This document shows, piece by piece, positions 25,272 through 33,460 of a DNA stretch of 64,000 nucleotides. A program made the translations under genes and the position numbers. Source of the stretch: Spirochaetae bacterium HGW-Spirochaetae-3 (GTDB lineage Bacteria > Spirochaetota > Spirochaetia > Treponematales > UBA12059); the NCBI GenBank assembly GCA_002839315.1, contig PGXV01000006.1, positions 311,176 to 375,175 on the forward strand. The letters are read 5' to 3'. The notes below the pieces were generated by a model. It had not been told where the DNA came from. It made no database searches and was given only the letters and a program-made list of their open reading frames with translations. Position 1 is the first letter of the stretch. Every line of letters begins with the position of its first letter.

Positions 25272-25883
25272 ATGCGGATGGCATTACCTAACAGAGTACC
25301 GACGAGCCGGGACGTACAGGCTCGGGAAACGCGAGCGCGCATATACGAGGCGGCCTGGCAGCTCATCGGCGCCGAGGGTTTCGCCAAGGTCTCGGTAGAT
25401 CGAATCTGCGGGCGCGCAGGAGTCGCCAAGGGGTCGTTCTACCACCATTTCAAGAGCAAGGCGGACCTGATAGTCGAAGGGTATTCGCTCTGCGACCGCT
25501 ACTTCGAGGAGGAGGTCGCTGGCCGGCTCTCGGCGCCGGACGCGCCGGGCCGTATAGTCGAATTCGTATCGCACCAGATGCGCTATGCCGTGCGTATGGG
25601 CCTGGACCTGATACGCCAGGTGTATATGAGCCAGCTGGAGAACGGCACCCGCTTCTTCGTCTCGTCGGAGCGGTCGTTGCCGCGGATACTCAAGGGCGTA
25701 ATAGTCGAAGGGCAGGCCGCGGGTGAGATCGCGCGCGACGTCGACGCCGACTACGTCACCGGGTTCGTGCTCCGATTCTCTCGCGGGACCATATACGATT
25801 GGTGCCTGCGCGAAGGGTCGTACGACCTCGAGGCCGTAGCTTCGGAGGCGTGCCGCCGTCTCGTCTCGGTTTTCGAGCCTTAA
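25272..25883 (+). CDS. TetR-family regulator of the aconitase X operon
   Basis: 203 residues from the ATG at 25272 (GAGG 9 nt upstream); a GTG at 25224 is an in-frame alternative. The DNA-binding domain is typical: RARIYEAAWQLIGAEGFAKV, VDRICGRAGVAKGSFYHHFK. The C-terminal domain (LDLIRQVYMSQLENGTRFF) belongs to the TetR type that often responds to carboxylic or aromatic ligands, but no ligand can be named. Divergent orientation and the shared palindrome make it the likely repressor of the aconitase X/OYE operon and of itself. Its last 4 nt overlap the convergent methyltransferase gene. Confidence 0.88.
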   Translation: MRMALPNRVPTSRDVQARETRARIYEAAWQLIGAEGFAKVSVDRICGRAGVAKGSFYHHFKSKADLIVEGYSLCDRYFEEEVAGRLSAPDAPGRIVEFVSHQMRYAVRMGLDLIRQVYMSQLENGTRFFVSSERSLPRILKGVIVEGQAAGEIARDVDADYVTGFVLRFSRGTIYDWCLREGSYDLEAVASEACRRLVSVFEP

Positions 25884-26515
25884 GTCCGGCGTACGAGGAC
25901 CGCGCGGTCGGGATCCTCCAGTAGCGCCGTCCTCAGGCCGAGCCTCGAACCGAGCCGCTCGAGGCTGCGCGCGGCGAAGAATCCGACATGGGTCTCGTCC
26001 ATTCTATAGCGCCACCGGCTAAATGCCTCGCGGCCTTCCGGAGGGAACCGGGTACGGACGCACAGGGCGCCGCCGGGCGAGAGCAGGGCGGCCAGTTCGG
26101 TAAAGACCGCTCGGGGATCGGCCAGGTGCTCGGCGACCTCGTGCACGAGTATCGCGTCCCAGCGCGCGTTCCTCCACGCGTCGCCGGGCGCGAAATAAGG
26201 GTCGTAGACGCTTACCGCGCAACCGCGTTCCCGCAGTAGCATCGCGGGTACCGGCTGTGGGCCGGAACCGAAGTCGAGCACCGTAGCGCCAGGAGGCAGG
26301 TACTCGGCGACGGCGTCGAGGTATTCGGCTATCCATGACGTATAGCGTTCGTCCTCATACGAATTCCTGTGCAGCCGGTACCGTCTCTCCTCGGCCTCGG
26401 GAGTCGGGATCCGCCCCTGTTCGATGCCGACGTACCCGCATTCAGGGCATTCGGCGTAGACGGCGTCGCCAGCCAGGAAATCGGCGGCCGACGCGCCGCA
26501 CAGTCTGCAATCCAT
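25880..26515 (-). CDS. Class I SAM-dependent methyltransferase with N-terminal zinc ribbon
   Basis: 211 residues. The first 30 residues carry two Cys pairs (CRLCG and CPECG) that should bind zinc. The rest is a Methyltransf_23-like Rossmann domain: VLDFGSGPQPVPAML is motif I, VSVYDPYFAPGD motif II and WDAILVHEVAEHLADP the motif IV/V region; LLSPGGALCVRTRF completes the fold. Methyl acceptor unknown. There is no ribosome site; TACTAT ends 7 nt before the ATG, so the mRNA is likely very short-leadered. No functional link to the neighbours is evident. Confidence 0.78.
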   Translation of the reverse strand: MDCRLCGASAADFLAGDAVYAECPECGYVGIEQGRIPTPEAEERRYRLHRNSYEDERYTSWIAEYLDAVAEYLPPGATVLDFGSGPQPVPAMLLRERGCAVSVYDPYFAPGDAWRNARWDAILVHEVAEHLADPRAVFTELAALLSPGGALCVRTRFPPEGREAFSRWRYRMDETHVGFFAARSLERLGSRLGLRTALLEDPDRAVLVRRT

Positions 26516-26581
26516 GGCGACGATAGTACGCCGAACGCATCGGTCGTTACCAGCGGCGCGCGTCGCACGACGCGAAACTAC

Positions 26582-26610
26582 TTGACATAGCCGGCCGAGG
26601 TGCGTAACTT
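26582..26610 (+). promoter_or_regulatory. Possible promoter of the ECF transporter operon
   Basis: A perfect TTGACA is followed after 17 nt by a weak TAACTT. It would give a leader of about 80 nt containing two stem-loops before the start codon at 26700. Confidence 0.35.
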
Positions 26611-26679
26611 CGGATCGAACGCTTGGATCCGGAAAACGGACCGAGACGCGAGGTGCATACGATGGATGTTCTCACCTGC

Positions 26680-26699
26680 GCGCGCCGTTCGAGGCGCGC
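26680..26699 (+). promoter_or_regulatory. Hairpin abutting the ECF ATPase start codon
   Basis: GCGCGCC pairs with GGCGCGC around a 6-nt loop, and the stem ends at the base before the ATG. The only Shine-Dalgarno-like GAGG lies at the loop/stem junction, so folding could limit initiation. Confidence 0.35.
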
Positions 26700-28379
26700 A
26701 TGGCTATCATAGGGATCGACTCCCTTGGATATACCTATCCCGGCTCGTCCGAGCCGGCGCTCTCCGATATAAGCCTGGATATAGACGAAGGCGACTATGT
26801 CGCCATTGTCGGCGCCAACGGCTCCGGCAAGAGTACCCTCGTCCGCTGCCTCAACGGGCTCCTGCAGCCGGAGCCGGGGACCGTCCGCGTCGCGGGCGCC
26901 GATCCCTCCGACCCGAAGGGCCGCGTCGCCGCCCGCAAGGCGCTATCGCTCGTGTTCCAGTCGCCTCCCGACCAGATCGTCGCCTCGGTCGTCGAGGAGG
27001 ACGTGGCGTTCGGGCTCGAGAACCTCGGCGTGCCCAGGCCGGAGATGCGCGAGCGCGTACTCGAGGCGCTCGACCGGGTCGACCTGCTCGCGGAGCGCGC
27101 CAGAGCGCCGCGCTTCCTGTCGGCCGGCCAGCAGCAGCGGCTCGCGGTAGCCGGCGCTATAGCGATGCGCCCGAGGATCGTGGCCTTCGACGAGGCTACC
27201 TCCATGATAGACCCCGTCGGCCGCAAGGACGTGCTCGCGCTGATGGACGACCTCGTCGCGAGCGGCATCGCGGTGATCCACGTGACTCACGACATGGACG
27301 AGGCGGCCAGGGCGCGACGCGTCGCCGTGCTGTCGGAAGGACGGCTCGTCTTCGTGGGAACGCCGGCCGAACTGTTCGCGTCGGATAGGCTCGACGGCCT
27401 GCGGCTCGGGAGGCCCCGGTCGTACGCCGCGGCGTTGCGGCTCGGTATCGAGCCGATCGTCGGGGAGGATGCCGCGGCCCTCGGCGCGCGCGCGGTTCGG
27501 GTCCTCGGGGCCGCTATCACGGTAGCAGTATCGGAGAAAGCCTCGGCCGGCGGACATGCGACCGGAGGAGACCCGATCGCCCTGGCCGATGAGGCCGGCG
27601 CCGCGTTCTCTCTCCGCGACGCCTCGATGAGCTATTCCAACGGCGCCGAGAATCAATGCCGGGCCGTCGATTGCGTATCGATGGACGTACCGGCGGGAAC
27701 GGTGGTAGCGCTCGTCGGCAAGACGGGCTCCGGCAAGTCGAGCCTGCTTCAGCTCCTCGACGGCCTGGCGCTACCGGATTCCGGCTCCGCGCTGTCGTTC
27801 GGCGTCGACACCGCCGGTCGGAAGGCCGACCTGCGCACCGTGCGCATGCGCGCTCCGCTGGCGGTACAACGCCCCGAGAGCGCCATATTCGAGCCGTATT
27901 CCGGGGATGAGGTCGCCTTCGGACCTCGCAACCAGGGCCTGTCGGGGGAGCGCCTCGTTGAAAGGGTCCGCGCGGCGATGGACGCGGCCGGGCTGCCGTT
28001 CGACGAATACCGTGACAAGCCGTCTCGAACCCTCTCCGGGGGACGCAAGCGACGCCTCGCGATCGCGTCGATACTATCGCTCGACCCGGACGCGCTACTG
28101 CTCGACGAGCCTACCTCCGCCCTCGATCCGGCCTCGCGCGACGATATGCTGCGACTGATACGGGGCTACGCGTCCGGGGGGCGCACCGTCGTCATGTCGA
28201 CTCACTCGATGGACGAGGCCGCGTCGGCCGACCGTGTAGCCGTCATGCGAGACGGCCGCCTCGAGGCGTACGGCCCGCCCGACTTCGTGTTCGGGACCGG
28301 ATGGGACAGCTCGTGGGGCATCGAACGGCCGTTCGCCTTCGAGCTGGACGAGGCCTTGATCGCGGGGGGGCGAGCGTGA
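26700..28379 (+). CDS. ECF transporter ATPase, two EcfA domains in one chain
   Basis: 559 residues holding two complete ABC ATPase domains. Domain 1: Walker A GANGSGKST, Q-loop FQSPPDQI, signature LSAGQQQRL, Walker B IVAFDEATS, switch THDMDE. Domain 2 (from about residue 300): GKTGSGKSS, QRPESAIF, LSGGRKRRLAIAS, ALLLDEPTSALDP, STHSMDE. PPDQ and PESA correspond to the Q-helix of EcfA and EcfA'. In most ECF transporters these are separate proteins; here they are fused, giving an obligate heterodimer equivalent. It powers uptake of a vitamin with EcfT and the S component encoded next. The stop overlaps the ecfT start (GTGA). Confidence 0.92.
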   Translation: MAIIGIDSLGYTYPGSSEPALSDISLDIDEGDYVAIVGANGSGKSTLVRCLNGLLQPEPGTVRVAGADPSDPKGRVAARKALSLVFQSPPDQIVASVVEEDVAFGLENLGVPRPEMRERVLEALDRVDLLAERARAPRFLSAGQQQRLAVAGAIAMRPRIVAFDEATSMIDPVGRKDVLALMDDLVASGIAVIHVTHDMDEAARARRVAVLSEGRLVFVGTPAELFASDRLDGLRLGRPRSYAAALRLGIEPIVGEDAAALGARAVRVLGAAITVAVSEKASAGGHATGGDPIALADEAGAAFSLRDASMSYSNGAENQCRAVDCVSMDVPAGTVVALVGKTGSGKSSLLQLLDGLALPDSGSALSFGVDTAGRKADLRTVRMRAPLAVQRPESAIFEPYSGDEVAFGPRNQGLSGERLVERVRAAMDAAGLPFDEYRDKPSRTLSGGRKRRLAIASILSLDPDALLLDEPTSALDPASRDDMLRLIRGYASGGRTVVMSTHSMDEAASADRVAVMRDGRLEAYGPPDFVFGTGWDSSWGIERPFAFELDEALIAGGRA

Positions 28380-29218
28380 AGGGGCTGGAATTCTGGAAGA
28401 ACGTGTCGATAGGACGCTACGTCGAATCCGACTCGCCTGTCCACAGGCTCGCGCCCGCGACGAAGTATCTCTGGCTGCTGGCGATCATGATTCCCGTCAG
28501 CTCGTCGCGCAGCGCCGTCGTCGTCTGCGCGTCGGCGTTGCTGCCCCTGGTCTTCGCCGTCCTGGCTCGCGTGCGGATACGCTTCCTGTTGCGCGGGTTC
28601 CTGCCGGTGCTGCCGTTCATAGCGCTGGCGGCGACGTTCCAGGTGTTCCTGTCGTGGCCGGGTGACGCGAGCCCGGTGCTCGCGGCCGTAGGGCCGGTGT
28701 CCCTTAGCCTCAGGGAAGCCGTGGCGGTAGTTATGATGGCCGTGCGCTTCGCCGCGATGATGCTGGCGATAGGGCTGTTCACGTCGGTGACGAACGAGGG
28801 GGATACCGCCAGGGGCGTAGAGGACCTGTTCTCGCCGCTTGCCAGGATAGGGTTCCCCGCTCGCTCGCTGGCGCTGACGATAGCCGTGGCCTTCCGGTTC
28901 ATCCCTATCGTCGCAGGCGAGTTCGAATCCGTCGTCAAGGCTCAGGCGGCGCGGGGCGCCGACTTCGGGACGGGGAGCAGAGGCCCTATACGCAAGGCCA
29001 AGGCGTACCTGCCGCTCATCGTGCCGGTGACCGTACGCGCTCTGGAGCGCGCGGAATCGCTCGCCGAGGCCATGGAGGCCCGTTGCTACGGGTCGGGGCC
29101 CGCTACGCGCTACGTGGATTCGGGCGGCGTCGCCACCGACGCCGTGGCGAGGATAGCGGCGATCGCCTGGATCGTCGCGGCGTTCGTCGCGCCCGCCCTG
29201 ATCGCCTCGGTTTCGTGA
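28376..29218 (+). CDS. ecfT: ECF transporter transmembrane protein EcfT
   Basis: 280 residues starting at a GTG that overlaps the ATPase stop. About five to six membrane helices are followed by two cytoplasmic coupling helices carrying the family Ala-Arg-x motifs: KAQAARGADFG and AEAMEARCYG (the second ends in Cys instead of Gly). EcfT links the ATPase to the substrate-binding S component. A C-terminal pair of hydrophobic segments completes the protein. Confidence 0.9.
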   Translation: MKGLEFWKNVSIGRYVESDSPVHRLAPATKYLWLLAIMIPVSSSRSAVVVCASALLPLVFAVLARVRIRFLLRGFLPVLPFIALAATFQVFLSWPGDASPVLAAVGPVSLSLREAVAVVMMAVRFAAMMLAIGLFTSVTNEGDTARGVEDLFSPLARIGFPARSLALTIAVAFRFIPIVAGEFESVVKAQAARGADFGTGSRGPIRKAKAYLPLIVPVTVRALERAESLAEAMEARCYGSGPATRYVDSGGVATDAVARIAAIAWIVAAFVAPALIASVS

Positions 29219-29305
29219 CCGATCGCGGGCATCGCCCGCGTTGATCGATAGCTAAGAGGACGCGACCGCCGGCAAGGCGGCGCGTACCGGTATTGGGAGG
29301 TTTCT

Positions 29306-29914
29306 ATGGAAAGATCAAACGTTCGGCGCATCGTGGTTTCCGGCGCGCTCGGCGCCGTCTCGGCGGTCATGGCGATAACGCCGCTCGGCTATCTGCCGTG
29401 GTTCGGCGGCGCTTCGCTGACCATCATGCATATTCCCGTCATAATAGCCGCCGTGCTCGAGGGGCCCATCGCCGGCTCGGCCGTAGGCCTCATCTTCGGC
29501 GTCACGAGCCTCGTCAAGGCCGCTACCGCGCCGGTCGGGCCTCTTGATCCGTTGTTCGTCAATCCGCTCGTGTCGGTCCTTCCTCGCCTGGCCATCGGCT
29601 TCGCCGCGTGGGGCGCGTTCAAGCTGTTCCGGGGACGCTTCCTCCCGCTGGCGGCCGGCGTCGCCGGAGCGGTCGGTAGCATCGCCAATACGGCCCTCGT
29701 CCTCCTCGCCCTCGGCCTGACCGCCTCCGCGCAGCTGTCCGGAGCGTTCGGCGTAGAAGTTAGCGCGTTACCCGCGGTGCTCGCGACCCTGGCCCTGTCC
29801 AACGGACTCGTCGAAGCCGCCGCGGCCGCCGTGTTCACGAGCTCGGTGATAGGCGCGTGGAAGGGCATAGAGACGGCCCGTGGCCGCTCCAAGCTTTCGG
29901 GCGAAGGGCGCTGA
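29306..29914 (+). CDS. ECF transporter substrate-binding (S) component, probably for pantothenate
   Basis: 202 residues with about six transmembrane helices. It follows ecfT after an 87-nt gap containing two GC-rich hairpins and has a strong GGGAGG ribosome site. The helix 1 block (RRIVVSGALGAVSAVMAITPLGYLP shown in part: RIVVSGALGAVSAVMA) and the loop MHIPVIIAAVLEGPIAG are typical of ECF S components. Such proteins bind vitamins at high affinity. Pantothenate is inferred from the downstream CoaX gene, with which it appears to share an operon; riboflavin or another vitamin remains possible. Confidence 0.82.
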   Translation: MERSNVRRIVVSGALGAVSAVMAITPLGYLPWFGGASLTIMHIPVIIAAVLEGPIAGSAVGLIFGVTSLVKAATAPVGPLDPLFVNPLVSVLPRLAIGFAAWGAFKLFRGRFLPLAAGVAGAVGSIANTALVLLALGLTASAQLSGAFGVEVSALPAVLATLALSNGLVEAAAAAVFTSSVIGAWKGIETARGRSKLSGEGR

Positions 29915-29918
29915 GGCC

Positions 29919-30692
29919 GTGCTGCTGGCCCTGGATGTACGGAATGACGGCATCGTCGTCGGGTTCCGCTCGGGCGAGGACTGGACTACCATAGTCCGCC
30001 TGGGAGCGGACAGGAGCGCCGACGAACTAGGCATACTGCTGGAGGCATGCGCCAGGCGCGCGGGAATCGAGCCGGGCATGGCCTTCGACGAAGCCTGGAT
30101 ATCGAGCGTCGTGCCTGCACTTACTCCTCGGGTAGTCGATGCCATATCGTCCACTTTCGGGTTGACCGCGTCGGTGGTCGGCCCCGGCACCAGGACCGGC
30201 ATCAAGATCCGTACCGATACGCCGTCGGAGCTCGGTAGCGATATCGTCTGCGCCGCCGTCGCCGCGCGCGCTATAAGCGATGATCGGAGCGAAGCTACGG
30301 TCATCGTTGATTTCGGCTCCGCTCTCGTCCTCACGGCCGTCAACGCGTCGGACGAGCTGCTCGGCGTCTCGATCGCCCCCGGCATCGAGACGGCGGCCCG
30401 TTCGCTACGCTCCTCCACTGCGCAGATACATCAGGTTCGGCTCGACGCTCCGGGCAGGGCCATCGGCCGAAATACCGCGCAGTCCATCCAGTCCGGCATC
30501 CTGCTCGGCTATAGGGGGTTGATACGCGCGCTCGTAGGGTCGATGACGGACGAGATGGGCGAAACCGCGATGGTGCTCGGTACCGGCGACGAGTCCGGTC
30601 GGGCCGTGATGGAGGGCGCCGGTTACCCGAGGTTCGAGCGTCACCTGGCGCTTGACGGTCTGGCGATCATCGCCGAAAGGAATAGGCGATGA
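29919..30692 (+). CDS. coaX: Type III pantothenate kinase CoaX-like, with altered active-site motifs
   Basis: 257 residues from the GTG at 29919 (AAGGGC 9 nt upstream), 4 nt after the S-component gene. The fold and blocks fit CoaX/Baf: LLALDVRND, SSVVPALT, IVDFGSALVLTAV, SIAPGIETAARSL and NTAQSIQSGILLGYRG. CoaX phosphorylates pantothenate, the first step of CoA synthesis, using the DxGNT and GxDR motifs. Here they read D6-V-R8-N9-D10 and G106-S-D108-I109, so Gly, Thr and the Arg of GxDR are replaced. It may be a weak or altered-specificity kinase, or a regulator like the Baf subset. Context with an ECF transporter still points to pantothenate handling. Confidence 0.78.
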   Translation: MLLALDVRNDGIVVGFRSGEDWTTIVRLGADRSADELGILLEACARRAGIEPGMAFDEAWISSVVPALTPRVVDAISSTFGLTASVVGPGTRTGIKIRTDTPSELGSDIVCAAVAARAISDDRSEATVIVDFGSALVLTAVNASDELLGVSIAPGIETAARSLRSSTAQIHQVRLDAPGRAIGRNTAQSIQSGILLGYRGLIRALVGSMTDEMGETAMVLGTGDESGRAVMEGAGYPRFERHLALDGLAIIAERNRR

Positions 30693-30719
30693 TCATCCTT
30701 CGCTCGAAGCGTCGGCGGT

Positions 30720-30748
30720 TGACAAAAGGCGCGCCGTTCTGTATAAAG
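30720..30748 (+). promoter_or_regulatory. Strong sigma70-type promoter of the tRNA gene
   Basis: TTGACA, a 17-nt spacer and TATAAA lie 18 nt before the tRNA 5' end. This is the best consensus promoter in the window. Confidence 0.85.
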
Positions 30749-30766
30749 GCCGGGCGTCAGGAAATG

Positions 30767-30839
30767 GCGGCGTAGCTCAGTCGGTAGAGCAAACGGCTCA
30801 TATCCGTTGTGTCGAGGGTTCAATCCCCCCCGCCGCTAT
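30767..30839 (+). tRNA. tRNA with CAU anticodon (elongator Met or Ile2)
   Basis: A full cloverleaf can be folded: acceptor GGCGGCG with CGCCGCT (one G-U), D-arm GCTC/GAGC, anticodon stem AACGG/CCGTT with loop CTCATAT (anticodon CAT), five-base variable loop, and T-arm with the TTCAATC loop and one A-C mismatch. The CCA end is not encoded. The anticodon stem lacks the three G-C pairs of initiator tRNA, so it is elongator tRNA-Met or a lysidine-modified tRNA-Ile; sequence alone does not decide. It has its own promoter and terminator. Confidence 0.9.
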
Positions 30840-30850
30840 AGAATTGAAAA

Positions 30851-30878
30851 GGTCGTCCCGCGGGGCGACCTTTTTTTT
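30851..30878 (+). terminator. Intrinsic terminator of the tRNA transcript
   Basis: GGTCG/CGACC extended by CCC/GGG with a short loop, followed by eight T, 12 nt after the tRNA. Confidence 0.92.
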
Positions 30879-30928
30879 ATCTGACCGGATCGGATTCGAT
30901 CCGCGACCCTCGTTGAACGGGAGAGAAC

Positions 30929-31189
30929 GTGACGTCGACCGACTGGAAAGAAACCGCGTACGACGATAATTACGAGAAGACGCTCGTCAGCCTGGAACGG
31001 CGGCGGGCCGACGATACGGCGTTCTCCATCGCGGACGCCGAGGGCGTACTCAAGCACCTGTACGCGCAGGACGGCAACGATTGGGTAGGGCGGGGGGAGC
31101 TTCAGGATATCGTGATGCAGGCGACGATCGACGCCTACGAGCGCTTCGTCGGGGATTGGAAGAAAGCCGCCGGGCGCGATAGGCCCTAG
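30929..31189 (+). CDS. Small soluble protein of unknown function
   Basis: 86 residues starting at GTG with GGAGAG 5-6 nt upstream. The sequence is charged and mostly helical (YEKTLVSLERRRADDTAF, VLKHLYAQDGNDWVGRGEL, IDAYERFVGDWKKA) with no membrane segment or known motif. It sits alone between a tRNA terminator and the convergent HD-GYP gene, overlapping that gene by 4 nt. No function can be assigned. Confidence 0.6.
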   Translation: MTSTDWKETAYDDNYEKTLVSLERRRADDTAFSIADAEGVLKHLYAQDGNDWVGRGELQDIVMQATIDAYERFVGDWKKAAGRDRP

Positions 31190-32274
31190 GCCTGGTCGTA
31201 CCGCTCCCGGAATATCTCGTCGAAATCACGGCCGATCGACTTGAATACCCCTATGAGGGCCGGGTCGAAATGCGTGCCGCCGTCGGCGACTATGAGGAGC
31301 GACGCGCGCGCGTGGTCGAACGGCATCTTGTAGCTGCGTTTCATGCGCAACGCGTCGTATACATCCGCCAGAGCGACGATGCGGGCGGGTAGAGGGATCA
31401 TCTCCCCGACCAGATTATAAGGATACCCGGTGCCGTTCCACCATTCATGGTGCGACTGGGCTATCTGCTTCGCCATGGGATTGGGATAGCTCGACAGGAT
31501 GAAGGCGCCGTTGATCGTGTGCTCCTTCATGATATTCCATTCGAATTCGTCCAGCGGGCCCTTCTTGTTCAGGATGTCGTCCGGGGTGCCTATCTTGCCT
31601 ACGTCGTGCATCGCCGCGAGGAAACCGATGTTCTCGACGAAATCGATATCGACCTCGGGCCATTCGCCGCGGTTGTACAGCTCCTTGGCGAGGCGCTCGG
31701 TATAGAGATTGACGCGCTCGATGTGCCTGCCCGTATCGTTGTCCTTGAGCTTCGACGCCTCGAGTAGGCTCGTGAACAGGCCGTGCAGGAAGCCGTTGCG
31801 CTCCGCCGTGACGTCGTCGAAGCATGCCACCCAAGCCCGAGGCGCGCTTTCGTCGGGTTTGATCGGCATGATGGTCACCTTGGCGAGTACGCTGCTGGAA
31901 TCCTTGGCCTTGAGCCGTATCTGGCCGCTCCAGCAGTACCCCCGCTTGGGGGACTTGAGGCTTTGGTATAGGTCCCGGGCGGTCGCGGAGTCGAGGAACC
32001 TGCCGATCGCGCCTAGCAGCGACGTCTTGTTGGTCGCGTGGAACGAGCGCAAGAGGTCGGCGAACGGCTTGTTCTTGTAGAGGAAGGACAGTGACGCGTC
32101 CAGTATCGATATCGGAATGGGTACGATCGAATACGAGGATACCAGGTTCTTGTAGAGGTCTTCGGGAATCGTGGAGGCGGACGTTATCTCGCAGGGTGCG
32201 TCGATCTCCTCGACGGATTCCACCGATTCGAGTTCTTCCAACGTCTCGTCATCATGTTTCCCGTATCTATTCAT
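31186..32274 (-). CDS. PAS/HD-GYP cyclic-di-GMP phosphodiesterase-like protein
   Basis: 362 residues. An acidic N-terminus and a PAS-like segment (VPIPISILDASLSFLYKNKP) precede an HD-GYP domain with its metal and substrate motifs: GRHIERV, AAMHDVGKIGTPDDILNK, HTINGAFIL, QIAQSHHEWWNGTGYP and IVALADVYDAL. The usual HHExxDGxGYP has Asn in place of the Asp, which occurs in some active members. Expected role: hydrolysis of cyclic-di-GMP, in the cytosol. The ATG overlaps the tsaB stop (ATGA), and a PilZ receptor gene lies upstream on the same strand, so the locus may join c-di-GMP signalling to the flagellar cluster (inference). Confidence 0.87.
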   Translation of the reverse strand: MNRYGKHDDETLEELESVESVEEIDAPCEITSASTIPEDLYKNLVSSYSIVPIPISILDASLSFLYKNKPFADLLRSFHATNKTSLLGAIGRFLDSATARDLYQSLKSPKRGYCWSGQIRLKAKDSSSVLAKVTIMPIKPDESAPRAWVACFDDVTAERNGFLHGLFTSLLEASKLKDNDTGRHIERVNLYTERLAKELYNRGEWPEVDIDFVENIGFLAAMHDVGKIGTPDDILNKKGPLDEFEWNIMKEHTINGAFILSSYPNPMAKQIAQSHHEWWNGTGYPYNLVGEMIPLPARIVALADVYDALRMKRSYKMPFDHARASLLIVADGGTHFDPALIGVFKSIGRDFDEIFRERYDQA

Positions 32275-33026
32275 GGCGAACCGGCCTCGCGCGCTGCGTT
32301 TTCCTCGGCGTCGCTGGCGCGTAGATAGGCGAGCCCGGCGTCTGACGGGCTCGGTCCGTGTCGTTCGAATATCGCTACAGCGAGCCGCGCCATCGCCGTT
32401 ATGGGCGACCGTCTACGTTCGGTCGCTATCCTGAATCCGGAACGCTCTTCGGCGGTGGACTCGACGAGGTCGGCGTCCGGGCCGACGAACAGGACGTCCG
32501 GGTAGGACTGCGTTACGGCTATCAGCTTCTCCAGGCCGTCGTCGTAGGGACCGGCGACGAGCCTGCCTCCCTCGTATACGGCGAAATAGAACCGGGAGCG
32601 CTTCGCGTCCAGTACGGGCACGATCGCCCCTGGGGCGCCTTCCCAGTCGGCGGCGATCGCGTCGAGCGTCGGAACGGTCACGAAGGGCTTCCCGAGGCCG
32701 AGGGACAGGCCCTTGACGGTCGCCATGCCTATGCGAAGGCCGGTAAACGAGCCGGGGCCGCCCGAGCAGGCTAGCAGGTCGAGGTCCGCGGGGACGATGC
32801 CCGCCTCGGCGACGCAATACTCTATCGCGTTCATCACGCGCTCCGCGTGCCTGAAGCCGGCGTCGATGGTCACACCTATGAATCCCGGTCCCGCCGCGAG
32901 GCCGTGTCCCTTTTCCTCGCGGTACGGGTGCTTGGGGGATCGCGGGCCGCGTCCTTCGGACCCCGCGCCGCGTCCGACGCCTACGGACAGCAAATCGCCC
33001 GAGCAATCGACGGCCAGCACGTTCAC
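32271..33026 (-). CDS. tsaB: tRNA threonylcarbamoyladenosine modification protein TsaB
   Basis: 251 residues, from a GTG overlapping the tsaE stop (GTGA). It has the ASKHA-type fold of TsaB: VLAVDCSGDLLSVGV near the start and LLACSGGPGSFTGLRIGMAT in the middle, the most conserved family block. TsaB pairs with TsaD and TsaE to place threonylcarbamoyl on A37 of ANN-decoding tRNAs. A Gly/Arg-rich insertion at about residues 20-45 is longer than usual. Confidence 0.9.
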   Translation of the reverse strand: MNVLAVDCSGDLLSVGVGRGAGSEGRGPRSPKHPYREEKGHGLAAGPGFIGVTIDAGFRHAERVMNAIEYCVAEAGIVPADLDLLACSGGPGSFTGLRIGMATVKGLSLGLGKPFVTVPTLDAIAADWEGAPGAIVPVLDAKRSRFYFAVYEGGRLVAGPYDDGLEKLIAVTQSYPDVLFVGPDADLVESTAEERSGFRIATERRRSPITAMARLAVAIFERHGPSPSDAGLAYLRASDAEENAAREAGSP

Positions 33027-33460
33027 GACAACGCCTCCTCGATCGCCCGGCCCGAGACCTGTACGAGCCGGGATCCGTCCGGCATCGGCTCTATCTGGAC
33101 GACGACCGCGTCGTCCGGCATCGCGTCGGCTACGCGCTCGCTCCATTCCACGGCGCAGACGCCGTCGCCGTAGAAGTATCGTACGGCGTCCAGCTGATCG
33201 AGATCCTCGGCCGAGGCCAATCGGTACGCGTCGAAGTGATAGAACGGCAAGGAGCCGTCGTACTCGTTTATGATGGTATAGGTCGGGCTGGTGACGGGTT
33301 CCTTGACGCCCAGGCCTCGGGCTATCCCTCGGCACATGACCGTCTTGCCGGCGCCGAGTCCGCCGCGGAAGGCTATTACGGTGCGCGCGGCGGCGGCTCG
33401 GCCGATCCGCTCGCCCAGGGCCTCCGTCTCCGCGACGTCCGCGCAGACGACGCGTATCAG
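33023..33460 (-). CDS. tsaE: tRNA threonylcarbamoylation ATPase TsaE, with non-standard start codon
   Basis: 145 residues. The frame contains the full TsaE pattern: AFRGGLGAGKTVMCRGIARG (Walker A), TSPTYTIINEY, FYHFDAYRL and VEWSERV. The first ATG in frame (33337) lies inside Walker A and cannot be the start. Upstream to the previous gene no ATG, GTG or TTG occurs in frame; a GAGGGGAG ribosome site lies 7 nt before a CTG at 33460 (ATA at 33457 is next), giving a normal length. The start would overlap the stop of the 86-residue gene at 33457. TsaE is an essential ATPase of the t6A complex. Confidence 0.85.
   Translation of the reverse strand: MIRVVCADVAETEALGERIGRAAAARTVIAFRGGLGAGKTVMCRGIARGLGVKEPVTSPTYTIINEYDGSLPFYHFDAYRLASAEDLDQLDAVRYFYGDGVCAVEWSERVADAMPDDAVVVQIEPMPDGSRLVQVSGRAIEEALS

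Noticed and set aside
26582-26699. A known vitamin riboswitch before the ECF operon
   Set aside because: I could not find the conserved cores of TPP, FMN or cobalamin riboswitches; only simple hairpins are present.
30652-30969. A protein frame running through the tRNA and its terminator
   Set aside because: The cloverleaf, promoter and terminator explain this stretch; the frame has no family match.
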